Source: Mangrovicoccus ximenensis (GTDB lineage Bacteria > Pseudomonadota > Alphaproteobacteria > Rhodobacterales > Rhodobacteraceae). From it: a DNA stretch of 64,000 nt. The stretch is from positions 402,542 through 466,541 of the forward strand of contig NZ_QBKZ01000001.1 in the NCBI RefSeq assembly GCF_003056725.1, given 5' to 3'. Made by a program: the position numbers and the translations under genes. Under the pieces are notes generated by a model, which was not told the DNA's origin, did no database searches, and worked only from the letters and a program-made list of their open reading frames with translations. Shown in pieces: positions 1 to 10,880 of the stretch. Position 1 is the stretch's first letter; each line of letters starts with the position of its first letter.

Positions 1-533
<533 letters not shown>

Positions 534-654
534 GTCTCACTCCGCAGGACAGAGGAAACCCGCCGCGGCACCGGGCCACGACGGGTTCGATTGGTGTCGG
601 TCGCGCGGAGGGTCCGCGCGCGGATCAGTCGGGCCGCGCGCGAGGTCGCGCGGA

Positions 655-861
655 TCAGTTGTTCGGACAGGTCCCCAGCGCACGGCAGCTTGCGCCCGCC
701 GCACCGCCGATCAGCGCCCCGGTCACGGGATCGCCCGTGATCACCTGCCCCGCGGCGCCGCCGATCACGGCGCCCGTCGCGGTACGCTCCAGGTCGGTCT
801 GTCCGCAGGCAGTCAGGGCAAGCAGGCCGCAGGCCGCCAGCATCAACGTCACTTTCTTCAT
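655..861 (-). CDS. Small glycine-zipper lipoprotein between pccB and pccA
   Basis: This is a predicted lipoprotein of 68 residues. It begins MKKVTLMLAACGLLALTAC, a short signal peptide ending in a lipobox (LTAC) whose cysteine would be lipidated. The mature part has two glycine-zipper-like runs (AVIGGAAGQVITG and ALIGGAAGASC), as in small outer-membrane glycine-zipper proteins. Two upstream in-frame ATGs exist at 873 and 864. The start at 861 is preferred because GAGG lies six bases before it. It sits on the same strand as pccB and pccA and is probably co-transcribed, but no enzymatic role is implied. The 1-kb pccB side holds 263 bases without a gene (862-1124). Confidence 0.75.
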   Translation of the reverse strand: MKKVTLMLAACGLLALTACGQTDLERTATGAVIGGAAGQVITGDPVTGALIGGAAGASCRALGTCPNN

Positions 862-1124
862 CATGCGCCTCATTCGCTTTGGTGGCGGTGCCGGTCCGGC
901 ACAGCGTCGCGATGATAACGCAAGAAAGGGCGGAAAGGTTTCCTTTAATTGGCGACGTTGCGGAAACAGGCGTCCCTCCGCTCACGCGGAAGGCGACCGG
1001 CACAACCGGTGCGGTTCCTTCGCTGATCTGGAGGCAGGCCTGCATGTCTGGCGGTTCCCTGGCTGTCGGTTGACCTTGCCCCGGCGCCTGCCCCTCCCAA
1101 GGCGGCGCCGGGTTTCCCTGCTCG

Positions 1125-2657
1125 TCAGAGCGGGATGTTGTCGTGCTTCTTGTAGGGCACCTCGACATGCTTCGTGCGCAGTGCGGCGAAGGCATTGGCG
1201 ACCCGGCGGCGCGTCGAGCGCGGCATGATCACCTCGTCGATGAAGCCCCGTTCCGCCGCCACGAAGGGGTTGGCGAAGCGGTCCTCGTATTCCTTGGTGC
1301 GCGCGGCGATCTTCTCGGGATCGCCCAGTTCCGAGCGGTAGAGGATCTCGGTGGCGCCCTTGGCCCCCATCACGGCGATCTCGGCGGTCGGCCAGGCATA
1401 GTTGACATCCGCGCCGATATGCTTCGACGCCATCACGTCATAGGCGCCGCCATAGGCCTTGCGGGTGATGACCGTGACCATCGGCACGGTGGCCTGGGAA
1501 TAGGCGAAAAGCAGCTTCGCGCCGTGCTTGATGACGCCGCCATATTCCTGGCTGGTCCCCGGCAGGAAGCCGGGCACGTCGACCAAGGTCAGGATCGGGA
1601 TGTTGAAGGCGTTGCAGAAGCGCACGAAGCGCGCCGCCTTGCGCGAGCTGTCGATGTCGAGGCAGCCCGCCAGCACCATCGGCTGGTTGGCGACGACGCC
1701 GACGGTCGAACCTTCGAGCCGCATGAAGCCGGTCAGGATGTTCTTCGCGAAATCCTCCTGGATCTCGTAGAACTCGCCGCAATCCGCGATCTTCCCGATC
1801 AGTTCCTTCATGTCATAGGGCATGTTGGGATTGTCGGGGATCAGCGTGTCGAGGCTTTCGTCCTGGCGCTCGGGATCGTCGATCACCGGCAGCTTCGGCG
1901 GATTTTCGCGCGCCGAAAGCGGCAGGAAGTCGACAAGGCGGCGGACCTCGGCCAGCGCCTCGACGTCATTGTCGAAGGCCTTGTCGGCGACGGAGGATTT
2001 CTTGGTATGGGTCGACGCGCCGCCCAGCTCCTCGGCGGTGACGATCTCGTTCGTCACGGTCTTCACCACGTCGGGGCCGGTGACGAACATGTAGGAGCTG
2101 TCGCGCACCATGAAGATGAAGTCGGTCATCGCCGGCGAATAGACCGCGCCGCCCGCGCAGGGGCCCATGATGACGGAAATCTGCGGGATGGTGCCCGAGG
2201 CGATGACGTTGCGCTTGAACACGTCGGCATAGCCCGCGAGCGAGGCCACGCCTTCCTGGATGCGCGCGCCGCCCGAGTCGTTGATACCGATCACCGGGGC
2301 GCCGTTCTGCACCGCCTTGTCCATGATCTTGCAGATCTTCTGGGCATGGGTCTCGCTGAGCGAGCCGCCGAAGACGGTGAAGTCCTGGCTGAAGACGTAG
2401 ACCATGCGTCCGTTGATCGTGCCCCAGCCGGTGACCACGCCGTCGCCGGTGATCTTCTGGTCCTGCATGCCGAAATCGGTGCAGCGATGGGTCCGGTAGG
2501 TGTCGTATTCCTCGAACGACCCCTCATCCAGCAGCAGCTCGATGCGCTCGCGCGCGGTCAGCTTGCCCTTGGCGTGCTGCGCATCGATGCGGCGCTGGCC
2601 GCCGCCCAGATAGGCCTCCTCGCGGCGTTCCTGCAGCTTCTCGAGTATCTCTTTCAT
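1125..2657 (-). CDS. pccB: Propionyl-CoA carboxylase beta (carboxyltransferase) subunit
   Basis: This subunit transfers the carboxyl group from carboxybiotin to propionyl-CoA, giving (S)-methylmalonyl-CoA in the cytoplasm. The protein is 510 residues, the normal length for PccB. It has the two crotonase-like carboxyltransferase halves. The N-terminal half carries [13 protein letters not shown] (about residues 125-137) and [17 protein letters not shown]; the C-terminal half carries [20 protein letters not shown] and [15 protein letters not shown], which form the acyl-CoA and biotin oxyanion sites. The ATG at 2657 lies 21 bases after the end of the bioY remnant on the same strand, so a biotin transporter and a biotin enzyme were probably one transcript. 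It looks intact. Confidence 0.97.
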   Translation of the reverse strand: MKEILEKLQERREEAYLGGGQRRIDAQHAKGKLTARERIELLLDEGSFEEYDTYRTHRCTDFGMQDQKITGDGVVTGWGTINGRMVYVFSQDFTVFGGSLSETHAQKICKIMDKAVQNGAPVIGINDSGGARIQEGVASLAGYADVFKRNVIASGTIPQISVIMGPCAGGAVYSPAMTDFIFMVRDSSYMFVTGPDVVKTVTNEIVTAEELGGASTHTKKSSVADKAFDNDVEALAEVRRLVDFLPLSARENPPKLPVIDDPERQDESLDTLIPDNPNMPYDMKELIGKIADCGEFYEIQEDFAKNILTGFMRLEGSTVGVVANQPMVLAGCLDIDSSRKAARFVRFCNAFNIPILTLVDVPGFLPGTSQEYGGVIKHGAKLLFAYSQATVPMVTVITRKAYGGAYDVMASKHIGADVNYAWPTAEIAVMGAKGATEILYRSELGDPEKIAARTKEYEDRFANPFVAAERGFIDEVIMPRSTRRRVANAFAALRTKHVEVPYKKHDNIPL

Positions 2658-2678
2658 CGTGACCTCTTGCGCGATGTG

Positions 2679-3010
2679 TCAGACGGAGCGGCGGGCAAGC
2701 GCCCAAGCGCCGAAACCGGCGATCAGGGACTTGAAGATGCCGCCGAAGATGAACGGGGTCAGGCCGAGGGCCAGCACCGGCTTGTCCCAGCCGATGACAT
2801 TGCCGAGCTGCCAGAGCCCGGTGGGGAAGACGAGCGCCGTGGCGATCAGCGCGGCCGCGACCGCGCCGGACAGCGACCGCGTCCAGCCGCGGTCTCGGGC
2901 GAACCCCGCAAAGAGCGCGGCGATCACGAAGCCCGCGATATAGCCGCCGGTCGGGCCGGTCAGCGCGACCAGACCGGCCTTGCCGCCCGAAAAGACCGCC
3001 GGCCCGCGCG
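2679..3010 (-). pseudogene. bioY: Biotin transporter BioY, C-terminal fragment (5' end lost)
   Basis: BioY is the membrane S-component of the ECF biotin transporter. Only about the last 105 residues are here, from roughly FSGGKAGLVALTGPTGGY through IAGFVIAALFAGFARDRGW to the stop at 2679. The LTGPTGGY motif and the hydrophobic segments ALIATALVFPTGLWQLG and KPVLALGLTPFIFGG are characteristic of BioY. The N-terminal 80 or so residues are absent. Reading upstream, the frame passes into the antisense of a glpS fragment at about 3005-3025. This is one of the abrupt gene-to-gene joints of this window. The context beside pccB fits biotin supply for propionyl-CoA carboxylase. A complete start elsewhere in the genome would be expected if the joint is artefactual. 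Confidence 0.85.
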
Positions 3011-3020
3011 GCCCGGCGAT

Positions 3021-3248
3021 GCCGCGGCGGTGACCGGGCGGGTCAGCCTCTGCGAAGTCGACGGCTCGGCAACCTTCGTGCATTTCGCCTGCGGCGGCCA
3101 GGACTGGGTGATGAAGCGCGACGGGGTCCATGCCTGCCCGGGCGGCACGCCGGTGAGCGTGCGGATCGACCCCGATGATTTCTTCCTCTTCGACGCGGAA
3201 GGCCGGCTCGCCGCCACGCCCGCGCCCCGGCACAGGGAGGCCGCGTGA
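3021..3248 (+). pseudogene. glpS: Glycerol ABC importer ATPase GlpS, C-terminal fragment
   Basis: About 72 residues of the C-terminal regulatory (TOBE/OB-like) region of a CUT1-type ABC ATPase, readable from about VTGRVSLCEVDGSATFVHF to the stop at 3246-3248. The nucleotide-binding domain is entirely missing. Its frame reads back into the antisense of bioY, which is missing its own 5' end at the same point. Identity as GlpS rests on position: the stop overlaps the ATG of glpT (TGATG), and the downstream order T-P-Q-U-V matches the glpSTPQUV importer described in rhizobia and roseobacters, which uses two different ATPases. Without GlpS the importer would have only one ATPase. Confidence 0.75.
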
Positions 3249-4336
3249 TGGCCCAGATCGTGATCGATGCCCTGCGGCATTCCTATGACGGCCGCCTCGA
3301 CGACCCGGACGCGCTGGCGCTCAAGCAGGTCGACCTGACCTGGGAGGATGGCAGGGCCTATGCCCTGCTCGGACCTTCGGGCTGCGGCAAGTCCTCTATG
3401 CTGAACATCATTTCCGGCCTGGTGCGGCAGAGCACGGGACGGGTGCTGTTCGACGGGCGCGACGTCTCGGATCTGGCGACCGAGAAGCGCAACATCGCCC
3501 AGGTCTTCCAGTTCCCGGTGCTCTACGACACCATGACGGTGGAGCAGAACCTCGCCTTCCCGCTGCGCAACCGCGGCACGGATCCGGCCCGCATCCGCAA
3601 GCGGGTGGACGAGGTGGCCGGGATGCTCGATCTCGGGCCGCTGCTGAAGAAGCGCGCGGCCGGGCTCGGCGCGGCGGAAAAGCAGAAGATCAGCCTCGGC
3701 CGCGGGCTGGTGCGCGAGGACGTGGCGGCGGTGCTCTTCGACGAGCCGCTGACCGTGATCGACCCGCATGTCAAATTCGAGCTCCGCCGCAAGCTGAAGA
3801 TGCTGCACGAGGAACTGGGCCTGACGCTGATCTACGTCACCCATGACCAGAGCGAGGCGCTGACGCTCGCCGACGAGGTCGTGGTGATGGCCGAGGGCGA
3901 GGTGATGCAGGCAGGCACGCCGGAGGCCCTCTACGAGCGGCCGGACCATGTCTTCGTCGGCAATTTCATCGGCTCGCCGGGGATGAATTTCCTGCCCTGC
4001 AAGGCCATCGGCGAAAGACTGGCCTTCCGCGGCGGGAGCCTGCCCCTGACCGGGCGGGCCGCGGCGGGCATCGCGCCCGGGCAGAGCCTCTGCCTCGGCA
4101 TCCGCCCGCAATACCTGCGGCCCGCGCGGCCCGGAGAAGAGGCGGTCGAGGCGGTCCTGGGCGAAATCCAGCATCGCGGCGACTGCTTCATGGCGGTGCT
4201 CCATATCGGCGACATGGCCCTGTCGGTGCGGCTGCCCGACAGCGCACCGCCGCCCGGGGGGACGATGCGCGTGCATTTCCCGCCCGACCGGACGCTGCTC
4301 TATGCCGACAACCGACTGACCGGAGATCTCTCATGA
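3248..4336 (+). CDS. glpT: Glycerol-type ABC importer ATP-binding protein GlpT
   Basis: One of two ATPases powering the GlpSTPQV sugar/polyol importer on the cytoplasmic face of the membrane. The protein is 362 residues from the ATG at 3248; a GTG three bases upstream is less likely. Walker A GPSGCGKSS is at residues 42-50, and Walker B is VLFDEPLTVIDPH. A switch histidine follows in LIYVTHDQSEA, and a TOBE-like C-terminal region follows that. The ABC signature is unusual: LGAAEKQKISLGRGL stands where LSGGQ is normally found. To my knowledge this atypical motif is a family trait of GlpT rather than damage. Its start overlaps the glpS stop, and its stop overlaps the glpP ATG (4333), indicating translational coupling. 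Confidence 0.92.
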   Translation: MAQIVIDALRHSYDGRLDDPDALALKQVDLTWEDGRAYALLGPSGCGKSSMLNIISGLVRQSTGRVLFDGRDVSDLATEKRNIAQVFQFPVLYDTMTVEQNLAFPLRNRGTDPARIRKRVDEVAGMLDLGPLLKKRAAGLGAAEKQKISLGRGLVREDVAAVLFDEPLTVIDPHVKFELRRKLKMLHEELGLTLIYVTHDQSEALTLADEVVVMAEGEVMQAGTPEALYERPDHVFVGNFIGSPGMNFLPCKAIGERLAFRGGSLPLTGRAAAGIAPGQSLCLGIRPQYLRPARPGEEAVEAVLGEIQHRGDCFMAVLHIGDMALSVRLPDSAPPPGGTMRVHFPPDRTLLYADNRLTGDLS

Positions 4337-5195
4337 ACCGGACCCATGACAACCGCGCCTGGTTCCTGATCTGCCCGTCGTGGCGCTCGTCGCCTTCTCG
4401 GCGGTGATCCCGCTGATGACCGTGGTAAACTACTCGGTTCAGGACATCTTCGGACCAGGCCAGCGCTATTTCATCGGCGTCGACTGGTTCCGCGAGGCGC
4501 TGCGCGATCCCGAGGTGCATGGCGCCTTCCTGCGCCAGCTGGCCTTTTCCGGGATCGTGCTGGCCATCGAGATCCCGCTCGGCGTGGCGGTGGCGCTGCT
4601 CCTGCCCAAGGCAGGGTGGAAATCCTCGCTGGCAATCGTGATCCTGGCGCTGCCGCTGCTGATCCCGTTCAACGTCGTCGGCACGATCTGGCAGGTCTAT
4701 GCCCGCCCCGAGATCGGCTTCCTCGGCCGCGTGCTCAACGACATCGGCATCGACTTCAACTATACCGGCGACGCGGTTTCGGCCTGGGCGACCATCGTGC
4801 TGATGGATGTCTGGCACTGGACGCCGCTGGTCGCGCTGCTGGCCTTTGCCGGGCTGCGCTCGATCCCCGACGCCTATTACCAGGCGGCGAGGATCGACGG
4901 GGCCGGACGGCTGGCGGTGTTCCGCTTCATCGAGCTGCCCAAGATGAAATCGGTCCTGACCATCGCGGTCCTGCTTCGCTTCATGGACAGTTTCATGATC
5001 TACACCGAGCCTTTCGTCGTCACCGGCGGCGGTCCGGGCAGCGCCACCACCTTCCTGTCGATCCGGCTGGTGAACATGGCGGTGGGGCAGTTCGACCTCG
5101 GACCCGCGGCGGCCTTCTCCCTGATGTATTTCCTGGTGATCCTGCTGATCTCCTATGTCTTCTACACGATCCTGCAGCGCGCAAGCGCCAGCTGA
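4333..5195 (+). pseudogene. glpP: Glycerol-type ABC importer permease GlpP, frameshifted near its 5' end
   Basis: A CUT1-type inner-membrane permease of the glycerol-type importer. The expected start is the ATG at 4333, which overlaps the glpT stop and reads MNRTHDNRAWFLI. After codon 13 the frame breaks and hits a stop within about 11 codons. The family sequence resumes one frame over at 4371 with LPVVALVAFSAVIPLMTVV. Restoring one C at 4370/4371 (ATC CTG for the observed ATCTG) rejoins both parts into about 287 residues, the normal length. The rest is intact: six transmembrane segments and the EAA coupling loop around RSIPDAYYQAARIDGAG. This could be a sequencing error or a true inactivating deletion. 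A GTG at 4380 could start a shortened protein, but that would lose the first membrane segment. Confidence 0.88.
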
Positions 5196-5205
5196 GGGAC
5201 GACAC

Positions 5206-6081
5206 ATGACCTATCCGACCGAACCCCTTGCCGGACCGGCGGCGCCCGCCTTCGCCCGCTTCCGCGGCATCGCGCTGAACCGGCGCCTCGCGGCCCCGCT
5301 GCTGCTCGGCCTCTATCTCGCGTTCCAGATGCTGCCGATCTACTGGCTGATGCGCATGTCGCTGATGACCCCGGGCGACATCATGGCCAGCGCGGAGTTC
5401 CTGCCGACGGCGCCGAGCCTCGGCAACTACCGCACGCTCTTCACCGATCCGGCCTGGTACATGACCTACCTGAACTCGCTGTCCTACGTGATCCTCAACA
5501 TGGCGATCACGCTCTCGGTGGCGCTGCCTGCGGCCTATGCCTTCTCGCGCTACCGCTTCCTCGGCGACAAGCACGTCTTCTTCTGGCTCTTCACCAACCG
5601 CATGGCGCCGCCGGCCGTCTTCCTGCTGCCGTTCTTCCAGCTCTACTCCGCGGTCGGACTGTTCGACACGCCGCTCGCGGTGGCGCTGGCGCACTGCCTC
5701 TTCAACGTGCCGCTGGCGGTCTGGATCCTCGAGGGCTTCATGTCCGGCGTGCCGCGCGAAATCGACGAAACCGCCTATGTCGACGGCTACTCCTTCCCGC
5801 GCTTCTTCCTGACCGTGTTCCTGCCGCTTATCCGGGCAGGCATCGGGGTGACGGCCTTCTTCTGCTTCATGTTCTCCTGGGTGGAGCTGCTCCTGGCCCG
5901 CACCCTGACCTCGGTCGAAGCCAAGCCGATCGTGGTCGCGATGACGCGGACGGTCTCGGCCTCGGGGCTCGACTGGGGGCTGATGGCGGCAGCGGGCGTC
6001 GTGACCATCCTGCCCGGCGCCTGCGTGATCTGGTTCGTGCGCAACTACATCGCCAAGGGCTTCGCCCTGGGCCGCGTCTGA
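5206..6081 (+). CDS. glpQ: Glycerol-type ABC importer permease GlpQ
   Basis: The second membrane permease of the importer, 291 residues from the ATG at 5206, eleven bases after the glpP stop. It is a MalG-like protein with six predicted membrane segments, for example APLLLGLYLAFQMLPIYWL near the N-terminus. The EAA coupling loop reads PREIDETAYVDGYSFPRFF (about residues 182-200), where the ATPase docks. A longer reading frame opens at 5155 but overlaps glpP, so the ATG after a purine-rich tract (GAGGGAC) is chosen. It is intact and continues directly into glpU. Confidence 0.93.
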   Translation: MTYPTEPLAGPAAPAFARFRGIALNRRLAAPLLLGLYLAFQMLPIYWLMRMSLMTPGDIMASAEFLPTAPSLGNYRTLFTDPAWYMTYLNSLSYVILNMAITLSVALPAAYAFSRYRFLGDKHVFFWLFTNRMAPPAVFLLPFFQLYSAVGLFDTPLAVALAHCLFNVPLAVWILEGFMSGVPREIDETAYVDGYSFPRFFLTVFLPLIRAGIGVTAFFCFMFSWVELLLARTLTSVEAKPIVVAMTRTVSASGLDWGLMAAAGVVTILPGACVIWFVRNYIAKGFALGRV

Positions 6082-6093
6082 GGAGGACGGAAG

Positions 6094-6375
6094 ATGGATT
6101 TCCAATGGATGGCCTGGACCACGCCGACGGCGGTGTTCTTCCTGGTGATCGCGGCGATCCTGGTCGCCATGACCCTGGCCGAGATCCGCTTTCCCACCGC
6201 AGAGCGGCGCGGCTTCCTGCCGATGCCGACAACGCGGGGAGACCGGCTGTTCCTGTCGCTGATGCTGGCCGCCTTCATCCATCTGGGCTTCGTCGCGCTG
6301 AGTGACGCCCAGAGCCTGGCGGTGCCGCTCGGCATCTCGATCTTCGCCGGAGCGCTGATGATGCGCTTCGGCTGA
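6094..6375 (+). CDS. glpU: Small membrane protein GlpU (DUF2160 type)
   Basis: A 93-residue integral membrane protein with about three hydrophobic segments (TAVFFLVIAAILVAMTLA, LFLSLMLAAFIHLGFVAL and LGISIFAGALMM). It begins MDFQWMAWTTPTAVF, as in the DUF2160 family. The gene lies twelve bases after glpQ, preceded by GAGGAGG, and in front of the binding protein, the position of glpU in characterised glp importer operons. Its biochemical role is not known to me; an accessory function in the importer is inferred from the conserved position only. Confidence 0.85.
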   Translation: MDFQWMAWTTPTAVFFLVIAAILVAMTLAEIRFPTAERRGFLPMPTTRGDRLFLSLMLAAFIHLGFVALSDAQSLAVPLGISIFAGALMMRFG

Positions 6376-6472
6376 GGCCCCGCCCCGCAGAGGGGCGGAG
6401 AAGACCAACGACAAACCGACGACACATCCCCGGCGGGAGGAGCCTGGCCGGGCAACGGAGGAGGAATGACCG

Positions 6473-8251
<1,779 letters not shown>

Positions 8252-8265
8252 TCCGGTTCCTCCCC

Positions 8266-8292
8266 GGGGCGCGCGCCTGCGTCGCGCGCCCC
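8266..8292 (+). terminator. GC-rich hairpin after glpV
   Basis: A perfect ten-base-pair stem (GGGGCGCGCG with CGCGCGCCCC) and a seven-base loop lie 15 bases after the glpV stop. No clear T-tract follows (AATTCCCC), so it could be a weak terminator or an mRNA-stabilising hairpin. It separates the importer from the downstream ThDP enzyme gene. Confidence 0.5.
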
Positions 8293-8323
8293 AATTCCCC
8301 CAAGACCGAGAGAAGGAAACACG

Positions 8324-10153
8324 ATGGCCCATATAGGTGACCTGGTTGCCGAGATGCTGGCGCAATACGGAACCGAGCTTGTCTTCGGCATGCCCGGAGG
8401 CCAGACCACGGCGCTGCATGACGGGATATCGCGCCGGTCGGACCGGATCCGCCACGTCCTGATGCGCGACGAGAGGAACGCGGCCTATGCCGCCGATGCC
8501 TATGCGCGGCTGACCGGCAAGCCCGGCGTCTGCGACGTCACCGTCGGGCCGGGCGCGAACCTGCTGCCCGCGGGCTTCCTCGAGGCGCTCAATGCCTCGA
8601 TCCCGATGATCGGAATCATCGGCGAGCTGCCGCTCGACTGGCTGCCGCTGAAGGAGAAGGGCATCGCCAGCCAGGGCTTCGACCAGCTCTCGTTCTTCAA
8701 GACCTGCACCAAGGATGCCTGGCTGGTGCCCTCGGTCACCGCGCTGCCCGAGCTGATCCGCACCGCCTACCGCACCGCGACCGGCGGACGTCCGGGACCT
8801 GTGGCGCTGATCATCCCGCATGACATCTTCGATGCCGAATGGGACGAAGACTTGGTCAAGATCACCGTCGACGACCGCGCCATGCAGGTGCCGTTCCTGC
8901 GCTCTGCCGCGCCTGCCGCATCGATCGCCGAAGCCGCCGCGCTGATCCGGCGGGCGAAGCGGCCCGCGCTGGTCTGCGGCGGCGGCGTGCATGGCTCGGA
9001 TGCCGCCGCCGAGGTCACGGCGCTGGCCGACAGGTTCGGCGGGCTCGTGGTCACCTCGCTTTCGGGCAAGGGGGCCGTTCCAGAGACGCGGGACTATGCG
9101 GCGGGCGTGCTGAACCCGCTCGGCTCCTGGGCCGCGATCGAACTGGTGAAGGAGGCCGACCTGATCGTCTGGTGCGGCTCCAAGGTCAGCCAGAATACCG
9201 GCATGAACTGGACCCTGCCGGGGCCGGAGCAGGCGACGATCACCATCGATTGCGACGCGATGGAGCATGGCCGCACCTTCCGGCCGACCGTGCCCCTGCT
9301 GGGCGATGTGCGCGAGATCGTCAGCCAGCTAGACGCCGCGCTCGGCAAGCCGGTGGCGCGCCCGGACTGGATGGCGCGGATCGCGGAAGTGAAGGCCGAG
9401 GGCGAGGCTGCGAAGGCCGCCGAGATCGCCTCGGACGCGGTGCCGGTGCAGCCGCCGCGCGTGATGGCCGAACTTGCCAAGCGGATCGGGCCGGACGACA
9501 TCGTCGTGTCGGACGCGTCTTTCTCGGCGGGCTGGATCGCGGGCTACATCCCGGCGCAACAGCCGGGGCGGCAGTTCCTCTATGCCCGCGGCCAGGGCGG
9601 CTTGGGCTATTCGGTGCCGGGCGCGATCGGCGCGGCGGCGACGCGGCCCGGCGCGCGGATCGTCACCGTGGCCGGGGACGGCGCGTTTTCCTACACGGTC
9701 GGCGAACTCGCCACCCAGGCGCAGCAGGGCCAGCGCATCGTCAATGTCGTGCTGAACAACGGGCGGCTCGGCTGGATCCAGCTCTGGCAGGAGATCTTCT
9801 TCAAGAACGTGCAATCGGCGCTTCTCGAGACGCAGAGCGTGGTTCCGGGCTTCGCCGGGGCGGCAACCGCCCTGGGGCTCAAGGGCATCTACGTGGAGAA
9901 GCCCGACCAGATCGCGGCGGCGCTGGACGAGGCCTTCGCCCATGACGGCCCGTCGGTGGTCGAAGTGCGCGTCGACGACCTAGCAACGCCGATCCACTCC
10001 TTCAAGCGCCGCATGAAGGAAGGGGCCGATGCACCGCGCCCGCGCCCCGGGACGGTCTACAAGCTGCGCGACTACAAGATCTCGCCCGACCTGCCCGAAC
10101 CGGCAGAGGCCGGAGCCGACCTGCATCCGCGCACGCCCGAACAGGTGGACTGA
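8324..10153 (+). CDS. ThDP-dependent enzyme, acetolactate-synthase-like
   Basis: A 609-residue thiamine-diphosphate enzyme of the acetolactate synthase/benzoylformate decarboxylase superfamily. The N-terminal pyrimidine-binding domain has GTELVFGMPGGQTTALHDG and the activating glutamate in RDERNAAYAADAYAR (about residue 50). The middle domain carries ALVCGGGVHGS. The C-terminal diphosphate-binding domain has the GDG...N metal motif: AGDGAFSYTVGELATQAQQ followed by VLNNGRLG. The ATG at 8324 follows AGAAGGAAA. A true IlvB role is doubtful because no small subunit gene is adjacent and several acetolactate synthase active-site stretches differ. A decarboxylase or carboligase acting on an unknown 2-oxo acid is equally possible. 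Confidence 0.85.
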   Translation: MAHIGDLVAEMLAQYGTELVFGMPGGQTTALHDGISRRSDRIRHVLMRDERNAAYAADAYARLTGKPGVCDVTVGPGANLLPAGFLEALNASIPMIGIIGELPLDWLPLKEKGIASQGFDQLSFFKTCTKDAWLVPSVTALPELIRTAYRTATGGRPGPVALIIPHDIFDAEWDEDLVKITVDDRAMQVPFLRSAAPAASIAEAAALIRRAKRPALVCGGGVHGSDAAAEVTALADRFGGLVVTSLSGKGAVPETRDYAAGVLNPLGSWAAIELVKEADLIVWCGSKVSQNTGMNWTLPGPEQATITIDCDAMEHGRTFRPTVPLLGDVREIVSQLDAALGKPVARPDWMARIAEVKAEGEAAKAAEIASDAVPVQPPRVMAELAKRIGPDDIVVSDASFSAGWIAGYIPAQQPGRQFLYARGQGGLGYSVPGAIGAAATRPGARIVTVAGDGAFSYTVGELATQAQQGQRIVNVVLNNGRLGWIQLWQEIFFKNVQSALLETQSVVPGFAGAATALGLKGIYVEKPDQIAAALDEAFAHDGPSVVEVRVDDLATPIHSFKRRMKEGADAPRPRPGTVYKLRDYKISPDLPEPAEAGADLHPRTPEQVD

Positions 10154-10154
10154 C

Positions 10155-10183
10155 GGCACGGCCTGCGGCGGCAGCCCCGTGCC
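10155..10183 (+). terminator. Hairpin after the ThDP enzyme gene
   Basis: A seven-base-pair stem, GGCACGG (10155-10161) with CCGTGCC (10177-10183), lies directly after the stop codon, without a T-tract. It is a possible weak terminator. Some 60 bases further on the sequence joins a truncated haem-transporter gene. Confidence 0.3.
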
Positions 10184-10241
10184 GGGCATCTCCGCAGCTT
10201 AGGCGGCTTGCGCACGGACCCGGCGTCCCGAAGGCGCGAGG

Positions 10242-10517
10242 CCGGTCCGGAGCGCAGCCCTGGTGGCGGTGACCGGTGGGATCGGCTTTGTCGGCATCGT
10301 GGTGCCGCATCTGCTGCGCCTCGTGCAGGGGCCGGACCATCGCGGGCTCCTGCCCAATGCGGCGCTGGCCGGGGCGATCCTGCTGCTTCTGGCCGATGCC
10401 GTCAGCCGCAGCGTCGTCGCGCCCGCGGAGCTGCCCATCGGCATCGTGACCGCCTGCCTCGGCGGGCCGTTTTTCCTGTGGATCGTGCTGCGCAACCGCG
10501 CATTGCTGGAGGCCTGA
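10242..10517 (+). pseudogene. hmuU: Haemin ABC importer permease HmuU, C-terminal fragment
   Basis: About 90 residues of the C-terminus of a FecCD-type permease. The readable homology begins around [20 protein letters not shown] and ends LRNRALLEA at the stop 10515-10517. The motif [16 protein letters not shown] is the cytoplasmic coupling region of FecCD-type permeases. The sequence [20 protein letters not shown] and the terminal helix [16 protein letters not shown] are typical of HmuU. Some 250 N-terminal residues are missing; upstream DNA shows no related sequence, so a joint lies near 10245. The stop is two bases before the hmuV ATG. Confidence 0.85.
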
Positions 10518-10519
10518 TC

Positions 10520-10727
10520 ATGGAGCTGCGCGCAGAGGATATCCGGATCGCGCTCGGCGGGCGCGACATCCTCGGCGGGGTCGATTTCGCGGCCCGCGCC
10601 GGGCAGGTCTCGGTCATTGCCGGGCCGAACGGGTCGGGAAAGACGACGCTCCTGCGGGTGCTGACCGGCGAGCTGGCCGCCTCGGGCGGGGTCACGCTCA
10701 ACGGCCGCGACTGTGCCGCGATGCGCC
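10520..10727 (+). pseudogene. hmuV: Haemin importer ATPase HmuV, N-terminal fragment
   Basis: The first 69 or so residues of an HmuV-type ABC ATPase: MELRAEDIRIALGGRDILGG, then the Walker A loop GPNGSGKTTLLRVLTGE (about residues 37-53), then NGRDCAAMRP. After that the frame enters DNA that reads as an amidase gene on the opposite strand. The signature and Walker B motifs, and about 190 residues, are missing, so the fragment cannot be functional. With hmuU in front, the haem-import operon has been reduced to a 480-base middle piece. Confidence 0.87.
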
Positions 10728-10880
10728 CTCGGCCATGGCGGTCGCCGAGCGCGCGGAATGGGCGTTGAGGACCGGCTCGCGCGCGTCGATCCGGGCGAGG
10801 GTGGCGGCCATGACTTCGGCCGGGTCGGCCTCGCCGGAGGCGAAGGCGGCGAGCAGGGCGGTTGCGTCGCGTTCGAGCAT
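10722..10880 (-). pseudogene. Amidase, N-terminal fragment coupled to dctM
   Basis: About 53 residues of an amidase-signature family N-terminus, MLERDATALLAAFASGEADP to SATAMAEGA, including the ADPAEVMAATLARIDAREPVLNA pattern that starts these proteins. The ATG (10880) overlaps the dctM stop (TGATG), so it was the next gene of the TRAP/hydantoin operon. The catalytic Ser-Ser-Lys region is gone. The gene runs into the antisense of hmuV near 10725. Confidence 0.8.

Noticed and set aside
560..610. GGGTTCGATT resembling a tRNA T-loop
   Set aside because: No acceptor, D-arm or anticodon stem can be formed around it; it lies in the pccA-lipoprotein gap.
8324..10153. Naming the ThDP enzyme IlvB (acetolactate synthase)
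   Set aside because: No regulatory subunit gene follows, and the neighbourhood is not branched-chain biosynthesis; the ThDP fold alone does not fix the reaction.
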